Assembly (NCBI RefSeq): GCF_014192515.1
Contig: NZ_JACHYB010000001.1
Span: 372,001-436,000 of the forward strand
Reading direction: 5' to 3'
Origin: Microbacter margulisiae
GTDB taxonomy: Bacteria; Bacteroidota; Bacteroidia; Bacteroidales; Paludibacteraceae
Length of the DNA: 64,000 nucleotides
Positions 1 to 9,107 of the stretch are shown piece by piece. Below the pieces are notes generated by a model. The model searched no databases. It had not been told where the DNA came from and saw only the letters and a list, made by a program, of their open reading frames with translations. Numbering within the stretch: the first letter of the stretch is position 1; each line of letters begins with the position of its first letter. The position numbers were made by a program, and so were the translations under genes.

Positions 1-240
1 TTTTGGGGCGTAACTGAGAATGCTGTCAGGATCCAGATTTACTCGGCTATTACCGCCTACTGCTTGGTAGCTATTGTGCATCATGACTTGAAGATGGAAT
101 GCTCCATCTACGAAATGCTTCAGATTCTCAGCATGTCACTAACGGACAAAGCCAACATAAATGATTTGCTCAACAAATCTAACTTCAACAATTTCAATGA
201 ACGATGCGGTTCAAGTGAACCAAGTTTATTTGCTTTTTAA
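1..240 (+). CDS. IS4-family transposase, C-terminal fragment (cut by window start)
   Basis: Frame 1 is open from the first base to a TAA stop and gives 79 residues beginning FWGVTENAVRIQIYSAI. This aligns along its whole length with the C-terminus of the complete IS4-type transposase on the minus strand near 59.1-60.3 kb (FWGTTENAVRIQIYVAI, later EILQILSISLTDK against EMLQILSMSLTDK). It is therefore the tail of the DDE domain just after the YREK signature. Many positions differ, so it is a related element rather than a second copy of the same one. The N-terminal part lies outside the window, so whether the gene is intact cannot be judged. Confidence 0.85.
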   Translation, partial: FWGVTENAVRIQIYSAITAYCLVAIVHHDLKMECSIYEMLQILSMSLTDKANINDLLNKSNFNNFNERCGSSEPSLFAF

Positions 241-256
241 TATTTATACAGTGCCG

Positions 257-271
257 TTTTTTTAGTGGACA
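257..271 (+). repeat. Probable 3' terminal repeat of the IS4-type element
   Basis: The sequence T7-AGTGGACA, 16 bases after the transposase stop, resembles the perfect 14-bp terminal repeat of the IS4-type element at 57981-60388 (outer end TGTCCCATTAAAAT, read inward). In both elements CACTAG-like bases sit just outside the repeat at the transposase 3' end. The partner repeat is outside the window. Confidence 0.5.
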
Positions 272-341
272 CTAGTGATATGCAACCTCAAGTGAGAAGA
301 AATATTTGATTATATTATCCCTTTTATGCATTGATTACCAG

Positions 342-902
342 TTATTTCAAAAGATCTTCTATGTCATTATTAAGTTCTTTGGGCTTGATGTTCGGAGCAA
401 AACGTTTTACCGGAACGCCGTCTTTATTAATCAGAAATTTTTCAAAATTCCAGCGAATATCATTTTTACCCTGTAGAGGAAGGGTTGATTTTAAGTAAGC
501 ATACAGCGGATTTGTATCCATACCGTTTACTTCAATTTTCTCAAACATCGGGAAGGTAACGCCATATTTTACCATACAAAACTGCTTGATTTGTTCAGAT
601 GTACCTGGCTCCTGGTTGGCAAACTGATTACAAGGAAATCCAAGCACTACAAACCCTTTATTTTTATATGTTTTATACAGTTGTTCTAGTCCTGCATACT
701 GTGGAGTAAATCCACACTTACTGGCTGTATTAACGATTAATACTACTTTTCCCTTATAGTCGCTTAAAGGAATTTTTTGCCCATTGATATTGTTCATTTG
801 AAACCGGTATATATTCTGTACCCGGTTTGTTTGCCCATTCATAACAGTTACAGATAATAACAGCATGAAAGGGATCATTGTTTTTATATACATTGTCTTC
901 AT
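342..902 (-). CDS. Glutathione peroxidase family protein, exported form
   Basis: This 186-residue thiol peroxidase has a thioredoxin-like fold. The peroxidatic cysteine lies in [12 protein letters not shown] (about residue 63), the second conserved block is [13 protein letters not shown], and the third is WNFEKFL with the conserved Trp. It is a cysteine (not selenocysteine) enzyme; such bacterial homologues usually take electrons from thioredoxin rather than glutathione. A hydrophobic stretch at residues 7-22 followed by a Gln-rich cleavage region suggests a signal peptide, so it probably acts in the periplasm. It is the last gene of a minus-strand run, 19 bp after a close paralogue that lacks the signal. 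The shared blocks are almost identical at nucleotide level, pointing to tandem duplication followed by gain or loss of the signal sequence. Confidence 0.9.
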   Translation of the reverse strand: MKTMYIKTMIPFMLLLSVTVMNGQTNRVQNIYRFQMNNINGQKIPLSDYKGKVVLIVNTASKCGFTPQYAGLEQLYKTYKNKGFVVLGFPCNQFANQEPGTSEQIKQFCMVKYGVTFPMFEKIEVNGMDTNPLYAYLKSTLPLQGKNDIRWNFEKFLINKDGVPVKRFAPNIKPKELNNDIEDLLK

Positions 903-921
903 TGTTTCTTTGTTTTAAAAT

Positions 922-1410
922 TTACGATTTTGATAATAACCACTCTATGTCTTCTACTAACCTTTCAGGAGAAGTTGCAGGTGAATACCTTTTATATGGA
1001 ATGCCATTCCTGTCGATCAGAAATTTTGTGAAATTCCATTTGATTCTACTCCCCAACGTACCTTTAAGTTCTTTTTTTAGGTATTTATATATAGGATGAG
1101 CATTTTTCCCATTTACTTCAATCTTCTCAAACATCGGAAAGGTTACGTCATATTTCATCGTACAGAATTGCTTGATTTGTTCTGAAGTACCAGGCTCCTG
1201 ATTGGCAAACTGATTGCAAGGAAATCCAAGGATCACAAGCCCTTGATCTTTGTATGTTTTATACAGTTGTTCAAGTCCTTCATATTGCGGTGTAAATCCA
1301 CACTTGCTGGCTGTATTAACCACCAAAACCACCTTCCCCTTATATTCATCCATGCTGGTTTCTCTTTTCTGCATGTTGACAGCATTCATTTGATAAAACA
1401 TTGAGTCCAT
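922..1410 (-). CDS. Glutathione peroxidase family protein, cytoplasmic form
   Basis: This 162-residue thiol peroxidase reduces hydroperoxides. It has the peroxidatic Cys block [12 protein letters not shown], the block [13 protein letters not shown] and the block KWNFTKFL, giving the family's Cys-Gln-Trp catalytic set. The protein starts directly at the fold ([14 protein letters not shown]) with no hydrophobic leader, unlike the neighbouring paralogue. It lies between a hemerythrin-like gene (78 bp upstream) and the second peroxidase (19 bp downstream) on the minus strand, so co-transcription from the zwf promoter is plausible but not shown. The reductant is inferred from the family. Confidence 0.92.
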   Translation of the reverse strand: MDSMFYQMNAVNMQKRETSMDEYKGKVVLVVNTASKCGFTPQYEGLEQLYKTYKDQGLVILGFPCNQFANQEPGTSEQIKQFCTMKYDVTFPMFEKIEVNGKNAHPIYKYLKKELKGTLGSRIKWNFTKFLIDRNGIPYKRYSPATSPERLVEDIEWLLSKS

Positions 1411-1488
1411 CTATTTTTTATATTAGATTTATCTTGTGCCTCTACAGGGTTTCAATCCGTATGTCCTATTTCCATCACTATACAAGAC

Positions 1489-2043
1489 TTAGTTCATGTA
1501 TTTGGTCTTTAATTTAGTAAGGAGTTCATGAAATTGTTCATGGACTCCATGACCCACTACATTTTCTTCAATTTGTTCGAATTTTTCACTTATTTCTTTT
1601 TGTGTTTGTTGTGAGAGCCGTTGGTTGGCCATGACAAAGAGAATATTTTCTTCTTTCAGAATATGATTCTGCATTAAAGCAATATAACTTGACATGGCTC
1701 CGGCAATGGCTTCGGCAGATGTGTCATGATCTGTTTCCCAGTTATGTGTACCGTCTTGTATGGCTTGAATATAGGCTCTGCCCTGTGTGTGTTCATAAAG
1801 CATGACGCCGACAGGCCCATTTTCTGAAGGAATTCCGACTGCAACCAGTTCCGGGAATAAGACAGTTTCTTCCTTCCCGTGATGACATTTGTCTGCAAAA
1901 GTTTTCAAGAAGTTGACAATATCTTCAATGTCTTTGAGCTCAACCGCTTTATTGTGTCGAAGGTTTTCGACGATTTTATTCATAATAGCAAGCATGAGTT
2001 TGATGGCGTTATGTTCCTGAATTAATTCTTCTGTTGGTTTCAT
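1489..2043 (-). CDS. Hemerythrin-like (HHE) domain protein
   Basis: This 184-residue four-helix protein has the iron-ligand pattern of hemerythrin-like domains: His in the first helix (LIQEHNAIKLM), CHHGKEE in the second, LYEHTQGR in the third and QNHILKEENILF in the fourth. These residues would hold a di-iron centre. Single-domain HHE proteins are linked to oxygen or NO sensing and to protection or repair of metal centres; the exact role here is unknown. There is no signal peptide, so it should be cytoplasmic. Its place between pgl and two peroxidases supports a role in oxidative or nitrosative stress. The gap to pgl is 44 bp. Confidence 0.88.
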   Translation of the reverse strand: MKPTEELIQEHNAIKLMLAIMNKIVENLRHNKAVELKDIEDIVNFLKTFADKCHHGKEETVLFPELVAVGIPSENGPVGVMLYEHTQGRAYIQAIQDGTHNWETDHDTSAEAIAGAMSSYIALMQNHILKEENILFVMANQRLSQQTQKEISEKFEQIEENVVGHGVHEQFHELLTKLKTKYMN

Positions 2044-2087
2044 TGTTTTGATATTTAATAGCTTGTCTGATATATATATATTGTATC

Positions 2088-2789
2088 TTATTCTTTGTCT
2101 GTAAAAAGTAACGTGTAATTTGCGTGGCGGGCAATAAAAATAGCGGGTAGGTTTTCGGTAACTGGATCAGGATGCAACATAGCGTGGATCAGATGTTGCT
2201 TTTCTGTTCCAATAACATGAAAGATAAGTTCTTTGGCGGTCATCATAACAGGACCTGTCATAGCGATACGTACCTGATGTGTTACAGGGTGGAAGGATAC
2301 GACATAAGCTTGTTTTTTTGTGTACAAGTGCGTTTGTCCTGGAAAAATAGATGAAGTATGTCCATCGTTGCCCATTCCGGCCAAAATAATATCAAATTGA
2401 GGAATGCCATTCGCCACGGGAATAATTTGTTGAACTTCGTTGATATACCGTTCTGCTTCCGCTGTCGGGTTATTTTCTCCCTGTATGCGATGAATATTTT
2501 CTATTGGTATATCGACATAGTCCAAACATCGGATCTTCATATTGCCAAAATTGCTTTCAGGATCGGATGGCGGCACACACCGCTCATCAACCCAAAACAA
2601 ATGGATACGTTGCCATGGAATTTTTTTTGCATATTCTTTGCCCCATAGTGCAAAAAGAACATTTGGAGTTGAACCTCCGGAGAGAGCAATATACAAAGGC
2701 CGCTCTGTTGTTTTCAGAGAATGAATTAATCGTTCTGTAATGGCAATTGCAACTTCTTTTTCTGAAGGATAAATATAGGGTGTAATCAT
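2088..2789 (-). CDS. pgl: 6-phosphogluconolactonase
   Basis: This enzyme hydrolyses 6-phosphogluconolactone to 6-phosphogluconate in the oxidative pentose phosphate pathway. The 233-residue protein has the family's motifs in order: ALSGGSTPNVLF near residue 40, HLFWVDERCVPPSDPESN near 85 and AGMGNDGHTSSIFPG near 145. Length is normal for the SOL/DevB type. It starts 11 bp after zwf, the enzyme that makes its substrate, so the two are almost certainly co-transcribed. A 6-phosphogluconate dehydrogenase gene, often the third member of this set, is not present in the window. Confidence 0.95.
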   Translation of the reverse strand: MITPYIYPSEKEVAIAITERLIHSLKTTERPLYIALSGGSTPNVLFALWGKEYAKKIPWQRIHLFWVDERCVPPSDPESNFGNMKIRCLDYVDIPIENIHRIQGENNPTAEAERYINEVQQIIPVANGIPQFDIILAGMGNDGHTSSIFPGQTHLYTKKQAYVVSFHPVTHQVRIAMTGPVMMTAKELIFHVIGTEKQHLIHAMLHPDPVTENLPAIFIARHANYTLLFTDKE

Positions 2790-2800
2790 AAAATGACATT

Positions 2801-4318
2801 TTATAGTTCACAGTAAAGATCTGTGTTTGTCAGGTTTTTGCAAGGATTTGTCCAGGCATAATCTGTTCCCATAATATTATCCGCTTCCAATGGTCCCCAT
2901 GTTCCAGCAGGATATCCGTAGAGGGGCATACACGGATCATTTTCCCATAAAGCCAAAATTGGATCGAAATATTTCCAACTGGCTTCGACCGCATCACTTC
3001 GTGTGAAAAGTGTTGATTCCCCTAACATGCAATCTTCCAGAAGTTTTGCATAGGCATCTCCAACGGGGGATCCACCTAAACGATCATAAGTGAAATCCAT
3101 GGACACTTGTTTGATCTCAAAATTGGATCCCGGAACTTTTAACCCAAATTTCAATACAATTCCTTCATTTGGTTGGATACGTATTATCATTGAGTTGAGG
3201 GATGAGTTTCCCGCCATCCCTTTAAAGAGGCTGTGAGGAGTCGGTTTGAAATGGATAATGATTTCAGTTACTTTGGTTGGCATTTGTTTCCCTGTACGAA
3301 TAAAGAATGGAACGCCTCCCCAGCGCCAATTGTCTATGTATAATTTTGTTGCGACAAATGTTTCGGTACGAGAGAGTGGATCTACATTTTTTTCTTCCCT
3401 GTATCCTTTGATAATGTGTGCCTCGCTATGTGCTGTGGTATATTGCCCCCGGATTACTTGGCTTTTAATCTGCTCGTTAGTCAAAGGTTTTAATGCCTGA
3501 TACACTTTTACCACTTCGTTCCGAAAGCTATCAGCATTAAATAATGCCGGAGGTTCCATTGCTGTTAATGCAACCAGTTGAATCAAATGGTTTTGAACCA
3601 TATCCCGCAAAGCTCCCGATTTATCATAGAATCCTCCCCGTTCTTCAATGCCAAGATTTTCGACAGCGGTGACTTCGACATGATCAATATAATTTCGGTT
3701 CCATAATGGTTCAAAGATTCCGTTGGCAAAACGTAATGCTAAAATGTTTTGTACGGTTTCCTTCCCTAAAAAATGGTCAATCCTGTATATCTGATCTTCC
3801 CGGAATACGGAATTGTAAATGTAATTGAGTTCCTGCGCTGAAGAGAGATGATATCCAAAAGGCTTCTCCACGATAATGCGTCGGGTTTGTTCTCCGATTT
3901 CAATGTTTAATCCAACGTTTTGCAAATATTTTGGGATCACTCCGTAAAGTGATGGTGGCGTAGCCAGGTAATAAAGGTAATTTCCAGGATTGCTAATTTG
4001 TTGATCCAACATTTTCAGTCGAGCTTTTAGTTCAGCATATGCCTCTTTATCAGCTGGATCCATGCTGTAATAGAAAATATGTTGCAAAAAATTACTGACA
4101 CTGATTGCATCTAATTCTGTTGGAGCAGCAAACAGAGGTAGCTGTTTCTCAATAAATTCACGATATGTTTCGTCTGTATAAGGAGTACGCCCTATTCCAA
4201 GCAATGCAAATGAAGCATTGAGCCGGTTATGTTTGTAAAGCCAATAAAGCGATGGCATCAATTTTCTTTTTGTTAAATCACCAGAAGCTCCGAAAATAAC
4301 AATGATCTGACTGTTCAT
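2801..4318 (-). CDS. zwf: Glucose-6-phosphate 1-dehydrogenase
   Basis: This enzyme oxidises glucose-6-phosphate to 6-phosphogluconolactone and makes NADPH. The 505-residue protein has the N-terminal nucleotide-binding motif IFGASGDLTKRKLMPSLY, the VEKPFG motif and the active-site motif RIDHFLGKE with its catalytic His. Length is typical. It heads a minus-strand run zwf-pgl-hemerythrin-gpx-gpx, which fits NADPH supply for thiol-dependent peroxide removal. It is divergent from the DUF1573 gene at 4570, with a 251-bp shared upstream region. Confidence 0.97.
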   Translation of the reverse strand: MNSQIIVIFGASGDLTKRKLMPSLYWLYKHNRLNASFALLGIGRTPYTDETYREFIEKQLPLFAAPTELDAISVSNFLQHIFYYSMDPADKEAYAELKARLKMLDQQISNPGNYLYYLATPPSLYGVIPKYLQNVGLNIEIGEQTRRIIVEKPFGYHLSSAQELNYIYNSVFREDQIYRIDHFLGKETVQNILALRFANGIFEPLWNRNYIDHVEVTAVENLGIEERGGFYDKSGALRDMVQNHLIQLVALTAMEPPALFNADSFRNEVVKVYQALKPLTNEQIKSQVIRGQYTTAHSEAHIIKGYREEKNVDPLSRTETFVATKLYIDNWRWGGVPFFIRTGKQMPTKVTEIIIHFKPTPHSLFKGMAGNSSLNSMIIRIQPNEGIVLKFGLKVPGSNFEIKQVSMDFTYDRLGGSPVGDAYAKLLEDCMLGESTLFTRSDAVEASWKYFDPILALWENDPCMPLYGYPAGTWGPLEADNIMGTDYAWTNPCKNLTNTDLYCEL

Positions 4319-4497
4319 ACTTGATATATGTTTTATGTGATTTTCTTTGTGAAATAATTGATAATGAGTTTTCTGTGATAATTCTTGAACTTATTTTCCT
4401 TGCTAAGATACTTCATTATCTTCCGAAATCAAAATGATCATGTTGTGAGATTTGGGCTGTATAATATATTTTTCAGGCTGTTAATGGCATTTAGCAG

Positions 4498-4515
4498 TAC
4501 TTTTGTTTAGCTTTG
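4498..4515 (+). promoter_or_regulatory. Candidate promoter -7 boxes for the DUF1573 gene
   Basis: Two overlapping-range matches to the Bacteroidota -7 consensus TAnnTTTG occur here: TACTTTTG at 4498-4505 and TAGCTTTG at 4508-4515. They lie 55-65 bp before the ATG. No clear upstream TTG box at the usual spacing was found, so this is a motif match only. Confidence 0.35.
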
Positions 4516-4569
4516 CAACGGTTATATTGGTAATTTCTGTGTGTTCTGTAATTTCAAATATTTCTCAAG

Positions 4570-5658
4570 ATGAAAAAACTTTCTTTGTTAGCGTTTTCGG
4601 TTTTAATTTCATTGATTTGTTTTGCACAAGAACGTGGGAAACCTGTTCCTGTCTTTTCCGAGCAGTCTTTTAACTTTGGGAGAATTCCTGAAGAGGCGGG
4701 TAAGGTGACACATGAGTTTATGTTTACTAATCAGGGAGATGGTCCATTGGTAATTCAACAGGTTATTGCATCGTGCGGTTGCACAACTCCTGTGTGGCCA
4801 AAAGAGCCAATTCCGCCTGGAGGTCATGCTTCAATCCGAGTGACCTACTCAACGATTGATCGTCCTGGTATGTTCGACAAGACTATTACGATTTATAATA
4901 ATTCGAATAAGAATCCTGTCTCGTTGCATATCACGGGAGAAGTGATTCAAAAACCGGTTTCGATTGAACAGGCTTATCCTCAGGTAATGGGACCTTTGCG
5001 TATGAAATCCCGGTTTATCTCTTTTGGTAATATGACTACACAAGGGACAAAGACGGAACAAATTTTAATTTTGAATGTTTCAAAAGCTCCCGTTGAAGTG
5101 TCTTTGGAGAAATTGCCGCCATACTTAAAAGGCATCGTTGTACCATCGGTTATGCAGCCTAATTCTGAAGCGGCCGTTATTTTCTCATTGAATAGTGCTA
5201 TGCTTCACGATTGGGGTATTCATTCTGACGAAATACCCTTGATAGTCAATCACGACAAGGCCGCATCACATGATAATATTTTGACTTTGACCGTTAATCG
5301 TTTAGAAGATTTTACTCATCTGACACCTGCGGAACGTAAAAACGCTCCGGCTATTTCTATTATTCCTGGAGAGGTGCGATTACAGGATGTGAAACAAAAT
5401 GTAATGAAACGGGGCAGTTTTATCGTAAAAAATAGTGGAGCATCTCCATTATTACTTTTAAAAGCGTTTTCTGATTGTGATTGCATTAAAACATTTTTGC
5501 CAAAACATGCTATTGCTCCTCAGAAAGAAGAGACCGTCCGTTTTGAATTAACCCCTGGCATTACATTAGGAGATCGTTTTGAAACATTGAATATCATTAC
5601 AAATGCACCGTCTGCCCCCAGTAAACAGGTGCACATAAGCTGGGAGACCGTGAAATAA
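4570..5658 (+). CDS. Exported DUF1573 (ASH-like) protein
   Basis: This 362-residue protein begins with a typical signal peptide (MKKLSLLAFSVLISLICFAQ). An N-terminal DUF1573 module follows (residues about 25-125: FNFGRIPEEAGKVTHEF, SCGCTTPVWPKEPIPPGG, IYNNSNKNP). A middle Ig-like segment is about 135-245. A second degenerate DUF1573-like repeat at about 255-360 has SDCDCIKTFLPK in place of SCGCT. The cysteine pair after a Ser/Asp is a family hallmark. DUF1573 proteins are common exported proteins of Bacteroidota with no established function. The gene is divergent from zwf and followed by a lipoprotein gene after a 230-bp gap. Confidence 0.85.
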   Translation: MKKLSLLAFSVLISLICFAQERGKPVPVFSEQSFNFGRIPEEAGKVTHEFMFTNQGDGPLVIQQVIASCGCTTPVWPKEPIPPGGHASIRVTYSTIDRPGMFDKTITIYNNSNKNPVSLHITGEVIQKPVSIEQAYPQVMGPLRMKSRFISFGNMTTQGTKTEQILILNVSKAPVEVSLEKLPPYLKGIVVPSVMQPNSEAAVIFSLNSAMLHDWGIHSDEIPLIVNHDKAASHDNILTLTVNRLEDFTHLTPAERKNAPAISIIPGEVRLQDVKQNVMKRGSFIVKNSGASPLLLLKAFSDCDCIKTFLPKHAIAPQKEETVRFELTPGITLGDRFETLNIITNAPSAPSKQVHISWETVK

Positions 5659-5890
5659 TTCATTCATATTGATTTGTCTTGCAAAAAGCTATTTTAAATG
5701 CAGATTAATCAATTATTAAATGGTATCAAATTGCTACTCAGGCAGAATATTTTACTTTGGAATGGCTTATTTTTGAATGTATTTTCATTTCAATGTTGAT
5801 ATGAAAGCGTGTAAATTTTACTTTCCAAAAGAGGATGTAATATTGATATACAAGTTTCACACAACCTTCACAATTAAAAGCTATTATCGT

Positions 5891-6502
5891 ATGAAAAAGG
5901 CGGTGTTTTTATTATTCATAGGAACTTTGATGGGTGCATTAACCGGATGCTCAACTCCTTATCATTTGTTGGCTAGTCAAGTAATGGATAATGCACAACT
6001 AAATTCGTACAAAACTTATTCCTTTGTGCCCTATTATCAACAAGGCAAAATGGCTGAGCCGGGACGACTGAGATTTTCGGAATCAGATTACAATGGGTTT
6101 ATTAATGCCATCCGTACAGAGATGAATAAACGGGGTTATACCGAAACTTCCAATGGATCTCTATTGATAGCTGTCGGATTGACAGTGTTACGGAATGCAA
6201 CTGTGAATACGAATATTTATCCCGCTTACGGAGGCATTCGATATTATTCTCCTGCATATTTTCGGTATGGATGGGCACCTTATTGGCGGCACAGAACATA
6301 TCGAGCATATACAACAGCAAGAATTGACAAAGAAGGAGTTTTAGTTATGGAAATGATTGATCCAAAAAATGAGTCTCATTTGTACACGGCCGCAGTCAGC
6401 GCTGTTTTGGATCCTTCGCATACTCAGCTCAAAGATACAACCCAATTAGAACAGGCTGCCCGAGTATTGTTCAAAAAATTTCCGGTGCACTCCAAGAAAT
6501 AA
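5891..6502 (+). CDS. DUF4136-type lipoprotein
   Basis: The start was placed at 5891 because the reading frame then opens with a lipoprotein signal, MKKAVFLLFIGTLMGALTGCS, with Cys20 as the lipidation site; the frame is open further upstream but without export features. The mature 180-residue protein has the DUF4136 layout: an N-terminal YKTYSFVPY strand, an I-x-x-E-M-x-x-R-G-Y motif (residues about 75-85), a Tyr-rich loop and a C-terminal ARIDKEGVLVMEMIDPKN segment. The family is of unknown function and is found in envelopes of many bacteria. It is probably anchored in the outer membrane or periplasm. Confidence 0.82.
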   Translation: MKKAVFLLFIGTLMGALTGCSTPYHLLASQVMDNAQLNSYKTYSFVPYYQQGKMAEPGRLRFSESDYNGFINAIRTEMNKRGYTETSNGSLLIAVGLTVLRNATVNTNIYPAYGGIRYYSPAYFRYGWAPYWRHRTYRAYTTARIDKEGVLVMEMIDPKNESHLYTAAVSAVLDPSHTQLKDTTQLEQAARVLFKKFPVHSKK

Positions 6503-6526
6503 TTTGCCACTGATTTGTTAGATTTG

Positions 6527-6563
6527 AAAGGATGTAAAGGTTTGTATTTTGCATCCTTTTTCT
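6527..6563 (+). terminator. Probable Rho-independent terminator after the DUF4136 gene
   Basis: An AAAGGATGTAAA arm (6527-6538) pairs with TTTGCATCCTTT (6548-6559), one pair being G-T, around a loop of about 9 bases, followed by a T-rich tract. It lies 24 bp after the stop and before mutS2. Confidence 0.6.
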
Positions 6564-6621
6564 GTTTTTTGAACGGCAAAAGGTAATTACACCTCAAACT
6601 GTAACTTCCGGATAGAATTGC

Positions 6622-6629
6622 TATTTTTG
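6622..6629 (+). promoter_or_regulatory. Candidate -7 box upstream of mutS2
   Basis: TATTTTTG matches the Bacteroidota -7 consensus TAnnTTTG, 26 bp before the ATG and after the preceding terminator. The -33 element is not obvious. Confidence 0.4.
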
Positions 6630-6655
6630 CATTCCTAAATTTTAGTAGCCTTACA

Positions 6656-9097
6656 ATGATTTATCCGGCTTCATTTGAAGAAAAGATTGGTTTTGTTACT
6701 CTTCGGGAACAACTCCAGGAACGCTGTCTTTGTCCTATTGGAAAAGAAGAGGTAGATGCAATGTCCTTTCTGGTGGATTATGACAGTATGATGAAACGGC
6801 TTACAGAAACGTCAGAGATGATGGTGATTCTGTCTGAAGAAGCTGATCAATGGCCGGTGAATTATTATATAGATGTTAGGCACTGGCTTGGAAGAATACG
6901 TGTTGAGGGAACTTTTCCAACTGAAAATGAATTATTTGACTTACAACGTTCTTTGCAGACCATTGACGAAATTATTCGTTTTTTTCGTGCCCGTCAGGAT
7001 CGGGAGACACGTTATCATCATCTTAAGGAGCTTGTAAATATAGAACACTTCCCAGCTATACTTAAAGAACTCGATAGATTGCTTACAATCAATGGAGTAT
7101 TGAAAGATAATGCTTCAACCGAATTGGCCCGTATCCGGCATGAATTGTTTCAGGTACAGAATAGTATTTCCCGAAAACTGACAACCATTCTTCGGCAGGC
7201 TCAGGATGAAGGCTTTGTTGACAAGGAAGCTTCTCCAACTATGCGGGATGGACGCTTGGTTATTCCGGTTTCTCCTGCATTTAAACGCAAAGTGAGAGGT
7301 ATTGTGCATGACGAATCGGCAACCGGCAAAACTATTTTTATCGAACCGGCAGAAGTTGTTGAAGCTAACAACCGGATACGAGAATTGCAATCGGAAGAAC
7401 GACGTGAAAAAATTCGTATTCTTACCGTTTTTGCCAATTTTATCAGGCCACAATTAGTTGCTTTACAAACGGCTTATCAGATATTGGGAATTTTTGATTT
7501 TCTCCGGGCAAAAGCGTTGTTGGCATTACATCAACAGGCTATTGTGCCACATGTTGAAGCTGCTTGCATTGTTGAATGGCATCTGGCCGTTCATCCGCTT
7601 TTATCTGAAATGCTTCAGAAACAGCACCGTCAGATTGTGCCTCTGGACATGAAATTAGATGAAAAACAAAGAATTATCCTGATTTCAGGCCCTAATGCAG
7701 GAGGTAAATCGGTGTGTTTGAAAACCGTTGGACTATTACAATATATGCTTCAATGTGGATTGCCTGTACCCGTACATGAATCCAGCCGGTTCGGATTTTT
7801 TAATCATCTTTTTTTAGATATTGGAGATGAACAATCTATTGAAGATGACTTATCTACCTATAGTTCACATTTGAAACATATGAACTATTTTTTGCGGAAA
7901 GGTGATGGACAGACCCTAGTGCTAATTGATGAGTTAGGCGCTGGTACCGAACCGCAAATAGGAGGCGCAATTGCCGAAGCTGTATTGCATCGGTTGGTGA
8001 AAAATGGTGTTTTGGGTGTTGTCACAACCCATTATACGAATTTAAAGCAATTTGCCGATACTACCGAAGGCCTTGTCAATGGGGCAATGCTTTTCGATCG
8101 ACAGCATTTGCAGCCTCTTTATCAACTGCAAATTGGCTTCCCTGGAAGTTCTTTTGCTCTGGAAATTTCACATAAGATTGGATTGCCGGAGGATGTGATT
8201 CAGGAAGCAAAAGGGAAAGCAGGCACTGCAACTGTTGATTTGGAGCGTTATGTACAAGCTATTTTGCGGGATAAACGCTATTGGGAAAATAAACGTCAAA
8301 AGATTCACCAACAGGAAAAACGTCTTGAGGAACTTGTCGCTCGCCATGAGGTGGCACAGGATGAACTGAAAGCCCAACGCAAAGATTTTATAGCGAAGGC
8401 TAAACAAGAAGCAACCCAACTTCTAAGTGATACCAATGCTATGATTGAAAATACAATCCGGCGTATTAAAGAATCGGCTGCCGATAAGGAGATAACGCGT
8501 GAAGCAAGGAAAGAGCTGGAATCATTTCGTCAAAAGGTGGTAACCGAAGAGGCGGGGAGAGCTCCAGTCGTCAACAAAAGTCATTCTAAAAGCGTCACGC
8601 AACATAAAAAACCGTCAGTGGCAAAAGAGAAACCTCTCCAGATTGGAGATTGGGTTCGTTTAACAGGGCATGCTTCTTCAGGAGAAATAATTGATGTGCA
8701 AGGCGATAATATTACGATTGCTTTTGGAAATTTGAAATCGACTGTTAAGAAGGATCGATTGGAACGCATTAGTAAAAGTCAGGTGAAAGAGTGGACAAAG
8801 AGTTCTTTGAATGCAGGAACTACTGCTGACGAAACTATGCGTCAAAGAAAACTCAATTTTCGCCCTGATATTGATGTTCGGGGGATGCGCGGTGAGGAAG
8901 CGCTGATTGCAGTGCAGTATTTTGTTGATGATGCATTGATGCTTGGAATAGAACGCATCAGGATATTGCATGGTACTGGAAACGGCATTCTCCGCCAGCT
9001 TATCCGACAATATTTATCTACGATTCATGGCGTGAAGCATTTTGCCGACGAACATGTTCAGTTTGGAGGTGCCGGAATTACTGTCGTTGAGTTGTAA
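6656..9097 (+). CDS. mutS2: MutS2 family DNA-binding ATPase with Smr nuclease domain
   Basis: This 813-residue protein has MutS core and clamp helices in the first 320 residues and then an ATPase domain. The ATPase domain has Walker A GPNAGGKSVCLK (about residue 344), the ST.SSHLKHM motif and Walker B TLVLIDELGAGTEP (about residue 420). A long coiled coil follows (about 540-640, rich in Glu/Lys/Gln). A KOW/SH3-like segment is next (LQIGDWVRLTGHASSGEI). The C-terminal Smr domain has DVRGMRGEEAL and ILHGTGNGILRQ. MutS2 proteins lack the mismatch-recognition domain of MutS; members act in suppressing recombination or in rescue of collided ribosomes, and which applies here cannot be told. It converges on the SPOR gene, with only 10 bp between their ends. 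Confidence 0.95.
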   Translation: MIYPASFEEKIGFVTLREQLQERCLCPIGKEEVDAMSFLVDYDSMMKRLTETSEMMVILSEEADQWPVNYYIDVRHWLGRIRVEGTFPTENELFDLQRSLQTIDEIIRFFRARQDRETRYHHLKELVNIEHFPAILKELDRLLTINGVLKDNASTELARIRHELFQVQNSISRKLTTILRQAQDEGFVDKEASPTMRDGRLVIPVSPAFKRKVRGIVHDESATGKTIFIEPAEVVEANNRIRELQSEERREKIRILTVFANFIRPQLVALQTAYQILGIFDFLRAKALLALHQQAIVPHVEAACIVEWHLAVHPLLSEMLQKQHRQIVPLDMKLDEKQRIILISGPNAGGKSVCLKTVGLLQYMLQCGLPVPVHESSRFGFFNHLFLDIGDEQSIEDDLSTYSSHLKHMNYFLRKGDGQTLVLIDELGAGTEPQIGGAIAEAVLHRLVKNGVLGVVTTHYTNLKQFADTTEGLVNGAMLFDRQHLQPLYQLQIGFPGSSFALEISHKIGLPEDVIQEAKGKAGTATVDLERYVQAILRDKRYWENKRQKIHQQEKRLEELVARHEVAQDELKAQRKDFIAKAKQEATQLLSDTNAMIENTIRRIKESAADKEITREARKELESFRQKVVTEEAGRAPVVNKSHSKSVTQHKKPSVAKEKPLQIGDWVRLTGHASSGEIIDVQGDNITIAFGNLKSTVKKDRLERISKSQVKEWTKSSLNAGTTADETMRQRKLNFRPDIDVRGMRGEEALIAVQYFVDDALMLGIERIRILHGTGNGILRQLIRQYLSTIHGVKHFADEHVQFGGAGITVVEL

Positions 9098-9107
9098 CAA
9101 TCAATGA

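Noticed and set aside
878..1099. A plus-strand 73-codon frame between the two peroxidase genes
   Set aside because: It is antisense to the cytoplasmic peroxidase and has no supporting motif.
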